Source: Symsagittifera roscoffensis | Taxonomy: Eukaryota > Xenacoelomorpha > Acoela > Convolutidae | Assembly (NCBI RefSeq): GCF_963678635.1 | Contig: NC_087068.1 | Location: 34,793,436 to 34,857,435, forward strand | Length of the DNA: 64,000 bases | Reading direction: 5' to 3' | In this document: piece by piece, positions 10,534 through 21,043 of the stretch | How the letters are laid out: each line of letters begins with the position of its first letter | Numbering within the stretch: the first letter of the stretch is position 1 | The notes under the pieces: model-generated | The model's database searches: none | What the model was told of the DNA's origin: nothing | Seen by the model: the letters and a program-made list of their open reading frames with translations, nothing else | Program-made: the position numbers and the translations under genes

Positions 10534-11135
10534 CAAAAAAAATGTTACGAAGACAAAACAAAAACAATCAAATCAATTCACGCTTTAAACCAGCAACAGA
10601 TTTAATAATCGGAACATTTGTTTTAATCCCCAACTTTACGACACAAAAAAGAATTTCTAAAAAATTACAATCACTCAGAAAAGGACCATATCAAATTATT
10701 GACAAACCCACTGATTAAACATACAAACTATATGACTCAAATAAAAAAGAAATTGTTCAACCTCGAAATAATCTACCACCCTATTACCCAAAAGAATAAC
10801 CACTCCGTGAATTAACACAATTATATTCTTTCACAGGTTTAAAAATTGTTCAAAACAGTTCAGAAAATGAATCAAATTAACACACTGATAAACAAAGTAA
10901 TTCAATATCAGACCAACAAAAAGATCTTGTTCACCAAACATCTTCTAAACAAAACACAAATATACCTCTAAAAGAAAGAAAAAATAGGAAATGACAGAAA
11001 AAAATATATCACAGTATAAAAAAAGAGAAGTCTGAACATAGAAAATCATCACGACTTAGAAGTCAGCCACGAAAAAATTATAAAACCTTTATTCCACAAT
11101 ATAAAATATTGAAGAAAGTTGAATTTCAAAAATAA
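10534..11135 (+). pseudogene. Pol: integrase C-terminal region with GPY/F-like motif
   Basis: After a frameshift the reading continues as RRQNKNNQINSRFKPATDL, then IGTFVLIPNFTTQKR and RKGPYQIIDKP near 10676-10715, which is the GPY/F module of Ty3/gypsy integrases. Stops interrupt it near 10716 and 10797. The final tail is Ser/Lys/Arg-rich (SEHRKSSRLRSQPRKNYK) and ends with a TAA at 11133-11135. No chromodomain is visible. This domain binds DNA and helps target integration. Confidence 0.6.
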
Positions 11136-12056
11136 CTTTCATTTTCATTTTTCATTATTTTCTTTTTAATAATTTTGAACGTACTTATTTTCAAAATAAC
11201 ATGCTGAAAAACACTTTAATAAATCTAGTTCAAAATCAGGCAATAGAAATCATCATGTTCACAACTTTATTTATAGTGGTACGACTTGATTAGCCGACAC
11301 ATATTCACCTCTAAACATTACTATAACTATAATTTCAAGATCTCCAGGTCAAAAATAAGCAAACCGCTACAAAATGTCAACTAAAAAAATACATTCTCAA
11401 TTTTACAACCCTCCCCTATCAAGTAGTACAAAGATCAACAATATTTTCCAAACTTAGAGCTCAAAAAATTTCCAAGCAAAAACATTAAATTAGCCTAAAG
11501 AACAAAAAGCACATTATCCTTTAGCCTTAAGTACAATTATTTCTTGGACATCCCCAATCATTCCATAAGTAAAAACAAAACTAAGAAGATCTCCCCGACA
11601 CCTCAAAATAACCCCTCAACAAGTTTTGACAAACCTAACCCACTTGTCAAAAAACCAATAAATAATTAACCGCACTCGAATTTAGCCCCAAAAAATTAAA
11701 AAAGATTCGACAAACGAAATCATTTCTTAAATGCTTCTTTCTACAACAGTCACTAAATATAAACAACTCTTTTCAAACCTTTTCATAAAACTTCCAAACT
11801 TCCCCAATTTTTTTATAATACTTTTGACCGATATCTTAGAAACTTGAATATTTTTGTTTCATAGTTTTTTGCAAACTTTTTTAAATTTTCTATTCACTAT
11901 TCGAAGTATAACGAATATATATCCCTTTCCACAATTCTTGATAACCTCCTCAGGTACGATAATTTAATAACTATTTAAATATTTCGCAATCTATATAGTA
12001 GAACCAATGTTTTTCTACTCTTCGTAGTTTTTCTCACCTTTTTAACATCACTCATA
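11136..12056. other. Non-coding AT-rich spacer between pol and ORF3
   Basis: About 0.9 kb with stops in all frames. Poly-T/poly-A runs and pyrimidine stretches are frequent (for example near 11141-11170 and 11780-11820). Env-bearing elements often splice a subgenomic RNA to a site in such a spacer. The pyrimidine tract followed by ag near 11940-11955 (acctcctcag) is a possible acceptor, but no donor could be paired with it. Confidence 0.4.
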
Positions 12057-13318
12057 ATGACAATATGTAAAAGTATAAAAAAGGCAATCATCACATTCGC
12101 TTGAGCCACCATTCTTTTGGTTCTTTTCATTGAAGAATACTGGAATAAACATAAATTTTCATCATAAAAATTCCACTCTTAGAAGTTTTTCAAATTGCTA
12201 ATCAAGAACCCCTACAACAGTCCCCACCAACAACATCCCAAAAAAACCCAACAACACCCACGAATACCCAAAACTCTCAATCATCTACACGCATTTCTTT
12301 CCAAGACAATCCATATACTTTTGAAGAAAGACACGCACGATCATCTGAACCATTAGAACCAGTTGTTCGCCAAGCACCTTTAAGCAAAACACAATACGAA
12401 TCAATATTTAACATACACCCACAACTTCAACAAGAACTTGACAGAGTAAGACACATCAGCCAAAATCAAAACACACTCGGAATGAATAGACAATTTATAC
12501 ATCCAAGACGAAACAGAAATTTTCAAACCCCCAGAGTTCAATTTAATATACCTCAATCGCCAACATCAAATCCCTTAGACCTTTCTAGTATCACACTAGC
12601 AAATACTTTCCCAACTGCTTCACAACAAAGTACGTCAAGTAATCCATCAGACTGCTTAGGTTCAACCCCCATATCAGAACAAATTAGAGAAAACTCTTTT
12701 AATCCCCCAGCAACCACAGAACGTCTTCCATATTGGGTAACGCAAAAATATACTCAAGGTGGACCAGAATTAGTAAACAACCCATTTGACGTTTCATTCG
12801 ATACAACACTATCAACATTACCAGAAACACTTTCCCTTCCTTCAACACCTTCTTTAAGTCAAATATCACCATCAATTTTTCCTCAAAATTTTCCTACAAA
12901 TTTTGATTCACGATATCAAGAAAAATCATCTCATACTATAACACTACGATTAGATTGAAATACATTCGTAGCACCCCCACCAATATTTGGTCAACATCAA
13001 GAAAGTAGCAGACTACACAACTGGGCACTAAATAGATTACAATATCGACAAGATATCCACAAAGATATTCAACAACATAACATCCAAATACTACAACAAA
13101 GCAGTCTCACGTTAAAATTCGAACTTACAGTAAGACTAAATAACATTATTCAACACCCATTTCCATTAGCCCCTCCTAATATAACAGCTCAATCTTTTTC
13201 TCCTCCATTTATAACAACAGAAATAATATATAAATACGATAGATATACAAAAAAGACGATCGGATACATAACCTTCTATAACCCATACTCAGGATTGTCA
13301 TACACATGTATATTCTAA
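12057..13318 (+). pseudogene. ORF3: Pro/Ser/Thr-rich protein downstream of pol, unassigned
   Basis: A possible start at 12057 gives a short hydrophobic stretch (TILLVLFIEEYW, after a stop) that could be a signal or anchor. After a frame change, one frame is open from about 12174 to 13318, broken only by a TGA at 12956-12958. The first 260 codons are rich in Pro, Ser, Thr and Gln (PTSNPLDLSSITLANTF) and likely disordered. The last 120 codons look folded (SSRLHNWALNRLQYRQD, then YKYDRYTKKTIGYITFYNP and YTCIF). I recognise no domain. Its place between pol and the env-like gene and its codon bias match the element, so it is probably an element accessory or Env N-terminal product. Confidence 0.5.
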
Positions 13319-13444
13319 AGATATTCACATTTCACCACCTCCTTTTTTTTCATTTTTTCCGAACCAAATCAAAATCCCTCTCCTCGCACAGGACCCCAGG
13401 ATTTATTAGTAACACACTACGATTGTGAAGAAAACGACAATACA

Positions 13445-15112
13445 TAAATGCTATAAATCAAGAAACACAATGTGAATCCAAACCACAAGCTATAGAAACC
13501 ACACATGTAATAGCTTCATTATACTCAAAAGCCCGAGCAACAATACTAATAGGATACAAATTTATAGCAACATTTTCCGAAATGAAAGTACATTGTTCAC
13601 AAGTTTCAAACGGAAATAAAAACAGACTAGACTACGAATCTTTCCACCACAGTAACATCAAAAAAATGTTACATCTCAGCCCTGAAGACTGTAAAAACGA
13701 ACTAAAGCGAGTAAACCTTACACCAAACATAGGCTCAAACAGAAAACTCGTAAATTTTCAAGTTTTCCTAGACTTAGCACATCAAGCCGAGCTTGAAAAA
13801 CACCAAGGTCACATACGATTAGATACAAAAGTCCCTGAAGCACGCGGAAGATTAACATACGATCTTCATGATAAAATTTGGATAGCACGCCTTGGAATAA
13901 ATAATCCCTCAAATTTCAAAGCAGATGCAAAAAATAAAGAATACCAAGAAATAATGTTTTTCGATTGGAAAATACAATTTGAAAAAGTACAAGATACACG
14001 CGACTTAAAAGACGACACAATACTTCACCAAGGAATTAGACTCTTTCGCAAAAACGACCAAGGATATTGCGATCCTACAACACGCACACAAGCAACCATT
14101 GTTTGGTTTGCCGAAGAAACCTGTACCATTTTCCAAGTAGCAAAAAACACGCTAGAATGGTTAAATTTCAACAACAACATTTTATTGAAACAATCTCATA
14201 TGAGGATGAAAACGCTGACCAAATCAGAAGTACAAATCAGAATTTTAGAAACATCCACAATATAGAAAATAAACTAACACGATTTCAAGTATACCCAGAA
14301 AAAGAACTTGCATGTAAATACAACAAACCAATTTACAAAACAAAATATTCAGAAATTCTTGTCGAATACGGAAATGGTTTCGACATGAGTACAAGGACAC
14401 CGTACACCCGACAGCCACATCTCACTTATTCACTGATGAAAACTCATACGTTTCAGTAACAATTCAGAAGAACACAGGACAGACCGGTGGAAAATTAAAA
14501 CCACAAGACACAGATAGTACACCATTACAAGAACTATCACTTATGAACAGCACACATTTTGGCGCAATTCTTTTTGATATACATTTAGACGTGAAATTAG
14601 ACTACACAAAAATAAGAATTTTTCAAGAACTGTCATTATCAGAGCTAGAAACACTCTATCAATTATGTGAACTTGAAAGAACACAAACTATACAGTCACT
14701 AGCACTAGCAGTTCTAAAAATACCATATGCAGGATATTTACTATCCGGAAATAGATCAAACTTCAATGATTATGAAGGAAACGTTTTATGGTGTTACACT
14801 TATACGAAAAATGTATCACATTTATACGTTTTTGAAGATAAACGATGTTATAAAAGAATCCCAATATTCTACAAAAATAAAGTACAGTTTGTTGATACAC
14901 TTTCGAGAAGAATTTTTTTTTGGTATACAGCAGTCCCATGTGGATCAAAAAATAGCCACAATGTTGTAAAACTAAACCCTGACGAAGACAAATACTACCT
15001 ACTCACACCAGATCCAACACTAATGCCACCATTAAAAAAGTTTTCACCTGAAAGTATTGGAGCTATTGCCCGCAACCCGAACATCGATTTACAATCGATT
15101 GGCATTTACTGA
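13445..15112 (+). pseudogene. Env-like protein, ectodomain part
   Basis: Open frames 13445-14265, 14067-14459 and 14460-15112 form one protein with two frameshifts (near 14190 and 14420-14460). Upstream, DCEENDN near 13420-13440 may belong to it. Features are scattered Cys residues (ETQCESKP, KVHCSQVSNGNKN, GYCDPTTR, EETCTIF), N-glycosylation-type sequons, and a conserved-looking block DKRCYKRIPIFYKNKVQFVD followed by VPCGSKNSHN and DKYYLLTPDPT. The Cys-rich block before a membrane segment fits an Env-like surface protein of invertebrate retroelements. This is inference from position and architecture; I did not identify a specific envelope class. No furin-type site was singled out. Confidence 0.5.
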
Positions 15113-15818
15113 AAATAAGACATACAACATCACATTCGTACACAACAATTTCAAGAACTACTTTAAGAATGGACACAATACAACGACAATCAATAGATCA
15201 GAATTTACGCAGGATTTTCAGACATTTACGCACAAGATTACAGTGGATATTTTAAAGAAATTAAAGATCACATTTATTTAATTGGCGAAAAATACCGACC
15301 ACAGGATATATCACCCATCATTATTTTTAGTTTTGTAAACTTAAAAAATAAACTTTATCTTTTCTAGGATGGCCCTATTACATCTTAGAAAGATTGACTA
15401 TATTATAAGCAATGTTTATTTTGTTGGATATATTTTCTCTCTATTAAAAGGAACCTATAACACATGCGCAATACACACACAGGTAAATAGACAAGCAAGC
15501 GTAGCACGCATACTTTTCGCAGGATTTTTTGGAATATTTTCCACATCCATATATAAAATAGTTTTAGATGCACAAATAAAAGAATCCAACACAAAAATAT
15601 CAACTACACCAAACACATATGACGAATCACAACACCATAAGAACACATTACCCACAGCAACACAATTACCTAGTCTAAATCAAAATCATCCTTTATCACT
15701 GGTACCACGAAATTTTAGAAATTTAGCACTCGTAAATATTGCGAGACCATTTCATATACCAAGCCCAATTCACCACATAGTAACACAACAATCTCAAAAT
15801 GACGATACATATGAATAA
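15113..15818 (+). pseudogene. Env-like protein, membrane-anchor part and tail
   Basis: Between 15113 and 15368 the frame is broken, but KDHIYLIGEK and SPIIIFSFVNLKNKLYLF can be read. The ORF at 15369-15818 has two hydrophobic segments (IISNVYFVGYIFSLL and ILFAGFFGIFSTSIYKIVL, about residues 13-27 and 49-68), followed by a Pro/Asn/Thr-rich tail of about 80 residues (HHKNTLPTATQLPSLNQNH). Position right after the Cys-rich block suggests the transmembrane and cytoplasmic part of the env-like protein. It ends with a TAA at 15816-15818. Confidence 0.5.
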
Positions 15819-15870
15819 AAAATCGAACAACCACATACCACAAATTGAACAATCATTTTTTTAGCCCACG

Positions 15871-17640
15871 ATGAGCCGACAAATTGGATCCTTTCACCGA
15901 TCAATATCCCATCCAGCCAATCTCCAAAACCCAATTCCCATCATACCATTTTTTGCTTTTCCGCCAACTGAATCACCCCATATTTACACATCATCCGGCA
16001 TGGATTCTGACGCTAACTCAGATATCACAGTTTTTCGTAAATTACCGAATTTAATAATTCAGATATAGAAACCCCCAGACGAATTCGCAAACTCCGAACC
16101 CAGCCCATCAACATTTTCTCAACCCCCCTTTCGACCCATCCACTCCCAATCCCAAACTGATTCCCCCTCTACTATCTCTCATATTTCCAAAGTAACCCCG
16201 ACATACTCCCCCTTTACCAATGAACGTTCCAACAACAATTCCCCAGAAACCACGCAATTCTGATATGAACTAAATAACCAAATAACAGCCTAAACAACAA
16301 GTACAACACCCTCACTTCCCAACCAATCATCAATTATCGTCAACCATAACATCATCAAACCCACCAACTCCTACACCCTCTTCAAATTATACCCCTTCTT
16401 TAGCTCAATCCTCAACATCAACAAAATCATCATCCACTACTAACCGTGCATATAGAATATTCAAACGAAATTTTCTTTCCACCCGTTTCCCTCCAAACCC
16501 GGAACAGCCCGCGATGATGTAAACTACCCTGAATTTCTCCAAATTTCGTTACCCCTCTTTCCTCAATATACAATTAGTCACTCCAACTCTCACACTGAAC
16601 AACTCCACTATGTCGATGAGCATGTACTAACCCCCACACTCCACTGGACATCATTTTATCATTTCTCAAACCCACTTTGTACACCACGAAATAACACACC
16701 TCAGGAAGTAGAAAAAAGTAAAAATGACCTTTTGAGACTAACTAGAGCAAAAACAACTAGACAATTTACGCATGTAGGATACAAAAAGCTAATAAAAAGT
16801 TTCACCGCACCCCGAGCTAATGAATTTTCCATCAAGCACTATGACCAAATTATCATCAGACCTAACCAGGATCAATTCCTCGACGATGAAAAATTCGCTA
16901 ACCCGCAACCAACCGACAAATTTTTCATCCGAAAACCCTACATCTTTACACTAAGCTCAATGGATAGAAAACACGATCACATCATTTCCAAAGCACTAAT
17001 CGACTTCCAGGCTTATGAATCATTTTACGACAAATTTGAAATTTTTTCACTAACCTTCCATTTCCTCACTCCAAAAGATGGAGATCTGCACTGTTCACGC
17101 GACATCATGTTGAGAACTAAACAAACGCATACTTACTTTTACTATAGACTCATTCAAAATCTCTCTAACTTACACACACCTTCACGACAACCCCACCATT
17201 GATATCAATTTATTAACTCTACGTATACATCACCATTTTTCATAAATTTCACATATTGTATTAAAAATAGTAACCTTCAAGGCACCCTCCGAAACTATGA
17301 CCCAACAACCCAAATGTATATATTTTGTCCACTCACCAAGACCTTCAATGTCGAAGAATCCCGACCCCTCATTGTTCCGCATGAATATATTCAACCTGTA
17401 GAAATCCCAATATTAGAATTCATTCACAATACTTAATATAATCACAAGCTTTTTAACTTCATCCAGCACACTAATCACGATTTTTTCACTAGCACTGAAG
17501 AACTAAAGACCATAAAAGCACTTCAATCGCTTTGGCCACTGATTCAAACTAAAAATATCATTCGCATATCAGCAAAACTAATAATCACATCAGATGCAAT
17601 ACACAATATCTTCCCGCATGGCTTCTTCCCAGATGACTAG
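15871..17640 (+). pseudogene. ORF4: extra protein downstream of env, unassigned
   Basis: The N-terminal part (15871-16500, with frame breaks near 16066 and 16263) is Pro/Ser/Thr-rich (FAFPPTESPHIYTSSGMDS; SQSQTDSPSTISHISK). From about 16510 one frame is open to a TAG at 17638-17640, interrupted only by TGA 17200-17202 and TAA near 17434. This C-terminal part of about 375 codons reads like a folded protein (DKFEIFSLTFHFLTPKDGD, RNYDPTTQMYIFCPLTKTF, LKTIKALQSLWPLIQTK). No family is recognised. An additional gene 3' of env is unusual for Ty3/gypsy elements. Its layout, a disordered Pro-rich front and a folded back, parallels ORF3. It ends exactly at a splice donor. Confidence 0.5.
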
Positions 17641-17718
17641 GTAAGTATGAATTAAATAATTCAAAACTAATAAATTCAAAACAAACTAACCATTTCTTAT
17701 TAAATGTTTTTTCTTTAG
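17641..17718 (+). other. Predicted 78-nt spliceosomal intron
   Basis: The donor gtaagt at 17641 directly follows the TAG of ORF4 (tag/gtaagt, a consensus exon-intron junction). A branch-like ctaac occurs near 17688, and the 3' end is a T-rich tract, ttttttctttag, closing at 17718. The size suits small invertebrate introns. If the TAG were once a sense codon, splicing would extend ORF4 in frame by 22 codons (SLDHHHLQAEKKIANSFIN...) to a TGA near 17787. Confidence 0.5.
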
Positions 17719-18480
17719 TCTTTAGATCACCATCATCTACAAGCAGAAAAAAAAATTGCAAACTCTTTTATAAATTATAAACTTTGATTAACAAACCGCA
17801 ATAAATGATACAGTATAATTTTTTCTCCACAGTAGTCTATTCATCTCTAAATTCTTTTATCCAATGTAGTTAATCTAAATACAATGAAAAACATTTAATA
17901 ATTTCAATCCCCGCAAAGCAGTAAATTTAAAATTTTCCACAGTAAATCTATACAAACGCCAGCAGTAATAACCTTTTCAAGACCAAATTCACTCGCACAC
18001 AATTTTTGTTCACTCTCGCACAGCTCGCCCACGACGAATTGTTTAAAATAATGATTAAAGTTTCAACTTTCACTAATAACAACTCAATCTAGTAATAACA
18101 AATTTCCATTTTTCTTTTAACCCGGTTGGAAAGGAATTATATATTAATCCCAACTAACCAACGCAGCTTACTAAACAGCATAAACCTCAAACTAACAGCA
18201 TGAATAAGAAAAGAAAACCCACAGTATCCAAACCGGATTAAACCAGCTGAAAGAACCCGATAATTTATTCTTTTGAAGACTATTGATAAGTCTAACAAAG
18301 AAAACATAAAACACCAAAAAGTCGAGAGACAAACCCAAACCAATCAATTTGATTTTTGAGAAAAAGGACACAACCAAACAACCAAAACAACAAAAGGAAA
18401 AATTCAGTAACAAACATGACATGAAAGGTTAACACAAAACAGGACCCCAAAAAAAACAGCATGCAACCATACCCTCACTC
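17719..18480. other. AT-rich 3' region of the retroelement
   Basis: After the possible second exon (to about 17787) no coding potential is seen on either strand. Hydrophobic minus-strand frames at 18137-18422 are read from A-rich, purine-biased DNA and look spurious. The stretch ends with gttaacacaaaacaggacccc followed by eight A, a weak candidate for a polypurine-type tract, but this cannot be confirmed without a second LTR. Confidence 0.3.
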
Positions 18481-18545
18481 CTGGCCTAACCCACCAGAAG
18501 ATGACGTCCTGAGCATGCTTAATAGCCGGCCTAACCCACCGTGCT
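18481..18545. repeat. Short direct repeat ggcctaacccacc with CRE-like site between
   Basis: The 13-mer ggcctaacccacc occurs at about 18483 and again at about 18529, 46 bp apart, with tgacgtcc between the copies (near 18501), which resembles a CREB/ATF half-palindrome. The repeats are much more GC-rich than the surroundings. This could be part of the U3 region of the element's LTR. Confidence 0.4.
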
Positions 18546-18720
18546 AGAACACACGCTTTGTGACACACTCCTTATTTTTGATAACAGGTATTCAAGTGTG
18601 AGTAACTCTTTAAATTAACTGAACTAAAATAAAAGCTATTGCGATAAAAAAAATTGAATTAAAATAAATAAAAGAAAAACTAACTAAACATTTATTTATG
18701 TAATTTATATAATGCAGTAA

Positions 18721-19270
18721 TATAGATCATACACAATACTAAGACGACCTCATCACACTCAATCCACAGAATGGCTGAACACAACCGAGATGCCGCTCGC
18801 AACCACAACTCAAAGGATTTGAAATACGACTTGACTCCGAAGCAAAGGACTTCATTGAAACAGACCAATGACAACCTTGATGTTCAAGTATACGTACAGA
18901 TCCAAGTTACAAGGCATTCCCTCCAAACTCGGGCTTCACGTCATTCCCAAACAAGATCGGAACACAACCGAGACGAACATAACATTTTATCCTTATAATA
19001 TAGATCATACACAATCACGAAGTAAAGCATCAAGCAACTAAGACGACCTCATCACACTCAATCCACAGAATGGCTGAACACAACCGAGATGCCGCTCGCA
19101 ACCACAAATCAAAGGATTTGAAATATGACTTGACTCCGAAGCAAAGGACTTGGGCTTCACGCCACTCCCAAACAAGATCGAAACACAGTTCTCCACACCG
19201 ATCAAGAACAGACGAACATAACAAACCATTTGGAAATCAGATTGATTTTGATGACGGTCTCAGTCGTCGT
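18721..19270. repeat. Two tandem ~0.28-kb direct repeats in the LTR-like region
   Basis: The block from tatagatcatacacaat (18721) recurs from 18999. Shared stretches are agacgacctcatcacactca..., the core cacaaccgagatgccgctcg..., ccgaagcaaaggactt and cttcacg..cattcccaaacaagatcg. The second copy has a 21-bp insertion before agacgacc and lacks about 75 bp after gcaaaggactt. Both end with agacgaacataac. Small open frames on both strands here are by-products. Directly repeated U3 enhancers are common in LTRs, so an LTR identity is plausible but not shown. Confidence 0.6.
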
Positions 19271-19469
19271 TGAATGACAAAACAACTTTTACGATTCCAG
19301 CTTCCTGGAGCTTTCACCTCCAAGAACGGAAAAAAAATGGTGCGCGCGAAATACAAACGATCACTATTCATCCTCCATTACAGATAGAAGTCGAAGAAAC
19401 AAAAACTCTGTAAAACCCGGATGGATGGAACTTGATCCAAACTATATATTATTATTGGTTATAAGTTAG

Positions 19470-19569
19470 ATATTTTATCCTTATAAAATATTAAGGACTA
19501 ACCAATCACACTCCAACAAACTAACAACCCACTTATTTAAAGTGCTGAAATTACTTGTAATTTCAGCAC
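19470..19569. promoter_or_regulatory. Two perfect hairpins and TATA-like box, possible LTR U3/R boundary
   Basis: The first inverted repeat is atattttat at 19470-19478 pairing with ataaaatat at 19483-19491 around cctt. The second is gtgctgaaatta at 19542-19553 pairing perfectly with taatttcagcac at 19558-19569 around cttg. Just before the second, acttatttaaag (19531-19541) is TATA-like. A GC-neutral, less A-rich stretch follows (19600-19800). Such a TATA box plus a stable stem could mark the transcription start and R region of an LTR. Confidence 0.4.
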
Positions 19570-19640
19570 CAGAGCACTTTGATTTTAACTTACAATCTAG
19601 TTGCTTTCTCCAAGAGACCGACTCGTTACAAAACCAGTAT

Positions 19641-20130
19641 ACCCTAGATCTATTGAGACTAAGAGATATAAGAGTATGATTAAGATCGGTATTAGACTAA
19701 GAAGTTGCACAAATCTATCCGGCCGAAAATAAGATATCGTGACGAGCAGACGGTGTACCATATCTTAAATTACTCTATGAGTTAGAACAACTGTTACAAC
19801 TCAATATATCAAAGACCCAATTCCCGAATTTGTCAAAACTCCCAAGCAAAGTTCCTTGTTTCTCCTTTTTTTCTAAAGATTTTTAAAATTCAAAATCCTG
19901 CTTGATCATATGGGAAAAAGATTTCCAGAGACTTGCTTTCAAAGTTTTATCAACTTTGAGCTATCCTCTCAAAATTACAACAAAATCAAATAACTTGACT
20001 ATCTACTCAAAAATTAGCATTTTGTCGTTGTTAATATACAATAAAATCAATTAACTTGATGAGAAAACTTGCAGAGATGCTAATGTTATAACTTTTATGT
20101 ATTTCTTATATCAGCGAGAATTCTTATTTT
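19641..20130. other. Unassigned intergenic sequence
   Basis: No coding frame, repeat or RNA gene is recognised. The left part (to about 19800) has a more balanced composition than the surroundings and may still belong to the retroelement end; the rest is AT-rich. Two related lines with caaaatcaa[at]taacttga occur near 19981 and 20041. Confidence 0.3.
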
Positions 20131-20224
20131 TACAGCAAACAACCTGTAGTCATTTATCTTCGCAAATTTTTTTGTTGCTTTTTATTCTTAGTTGGAAGAT
20201 TTGAGTCCTTAAAAGGTAAACTTT

Positions 20225-20420
20225 TCTCTGATTGGATAGGAGAACTAGAACAAAACTGAATTTCTTTTGTGATTGGAAACGCCAATGTCTAAAATACTCC
20301 TGTAATGGAACTGTATACTGATTGGACACGACTTTGATATAAGTTTTCGATAAAAGGGAGCACAAATCTGATTGGATACGACTACAGACCAAAATAGGAA
20401 AATCTATTCTGATTGGTGAT
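20225..20420 (-). promoter_or_regulatory. Array of five regularly spaced inverted CCAAT boxes
   Basis: attgg (CCAAT on the minus strand) occurs at 20231, 20272, 20321, 20371 and 20412, four of the five inside tctgattgg or actgattgg. The spacing is 41, 49, 50 and 41 bp. A plus-strand CCAAT sits at 20282. tgattgg is the core bound by NF-Y, and multiple boxes with fixed spacing are typical of NF-Y-driven promoters. A small ORF region begins about 120-180 bp to the right. No clear TATA box is seen. It could instead be a degenerate 41-50-bp tandem repeat. Confidence 0.45.
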
Positions 20421-20530
20421 CCCACAAATTTGATTTGAAAGTACCCCTCGCTCTTAACCCAAAATCAGTTTAATTTCAATTCAACTACCGTCAACTACCT
20501 CCTCTATCAGCTCTCAATCAGTCATAATCC

Positions 20531-21043
20531 TTGTTCCATATTCCTTCACTTGGTAACTTACTTCTCAGAATGTTCTTCTCCATTCAGAATAACAACTTGA
20601 CATTCTCGGTCGAGTTTTTACCAGAAATGTTGACAAACAAGAAGCTCTGCTCGTGTCAGTCTCTGCAATTTTCTTGGCTCAAATGGATGTCCCAATTCAA
20701 ATTTGGCACATGATCAAAGTCATGAGGAGAGTCTTCAGTGAACATCACCAGATGCAGTATAATATCATTGAGAATCAGCTTTTGACGATGGGAATGATGT
20801 TACAGATAGGAGAACAAGTTGAGATGAACTATCCCGAGGTTCCTGAATGTAGATATGTGCTCAGCCAGTCAACGACTTCCTCTTTCCTTGGAAGAGAAGA
20901 TGGGATCAGCTGAACAACCCATCGCAAGAGACGAAGATGAGGGGTTCTCTGAAACAATAGCTCAAAACACCCCACCGCAACAACCACCAGCGATGGAACC
21001 TCGACCACATCTGCGTTCTCTAGAGAACCTCGAGAACTCTTGA
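20531..21043 (+). pseudogene. Possible small gene with frame breaks, unassigned
   Basis: Three overlapping open frames form a plausible single coding stretch: 20531-20713 (FSIQNNNLTFSVEFLPEML), 20593-20913 (SAIFLAQMDVPIQIWHMIKV, then FSEHHQMQYNIIENQLLTMG) and 20855-21043 (ARDEDEGFSETIAQNTPPQ, then Pro-rich). The composition is far less AT-rich than the flanks and shows ordinary protein-like sequence, with an acidic, Pro-rich C-terminal end. The middle frame has amphipathic, Met-rich helices. I recognise no family. Frameshifts near 20640 and 20900 make it a pseudogene, or an intron was missed. The CCAAT array lies just upstream. Confidence 0.35.

Larger units (their letters stand above)
1..19640 (+). 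mobile_element. Decayed Ty3/gypsy-type retroelement with env-like and extra 3' ORFs, internally duplicated
   Basis: Domain order on the + strand is Gag, protease, reverse transcriptase, RNase H, H2C2 zinc domain, DDE integrase, GPY/F-like tail, then three further ORFs. Integrase after RNase H is the Ty3/gypsy (and retroviral) order, not Ty1/copia. The element is broken by many stops and frameshifts. The part from the Gag start to the last ORF spans about 14.7 kb, large for the group. The 5' end lies left of the window and no primer-binding site or paired LTR could be recognised, so the outer borders are approximate; the right border is placed after the hairpin-rich region near 19.6 kb. A 5722-bp internal segment is present twice, the first copy incomplete. 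Base composition is A-rich on the coding strand, as in many retroelements. Confidence 0.8.

Noticed and set aside
1-11135. Alternative genetic code (TAA/TGA read as sense) to explain the interrupted gag and pol
   Set aside because: Frameshifts and lost catalytic residues accompany the stops, all three stop codons interrupt genes, and TAA/TAG also end frames at sensible places. Simple decay explains it.
14763-15655. Minus-strand ORFs of 60-66 codons within the env-like region
   Set aside because: They are reverse shadows of A-rich coding sequence.
18137-18422. Hydrophobic minus-strand ORFs that look like membrane proteins
   Set aside because: They come from A-rich plus-strand sequence, giving Phe/Leu/Val-rich translations on the other strand, and lack a credible start context or repeats of membrane topology.
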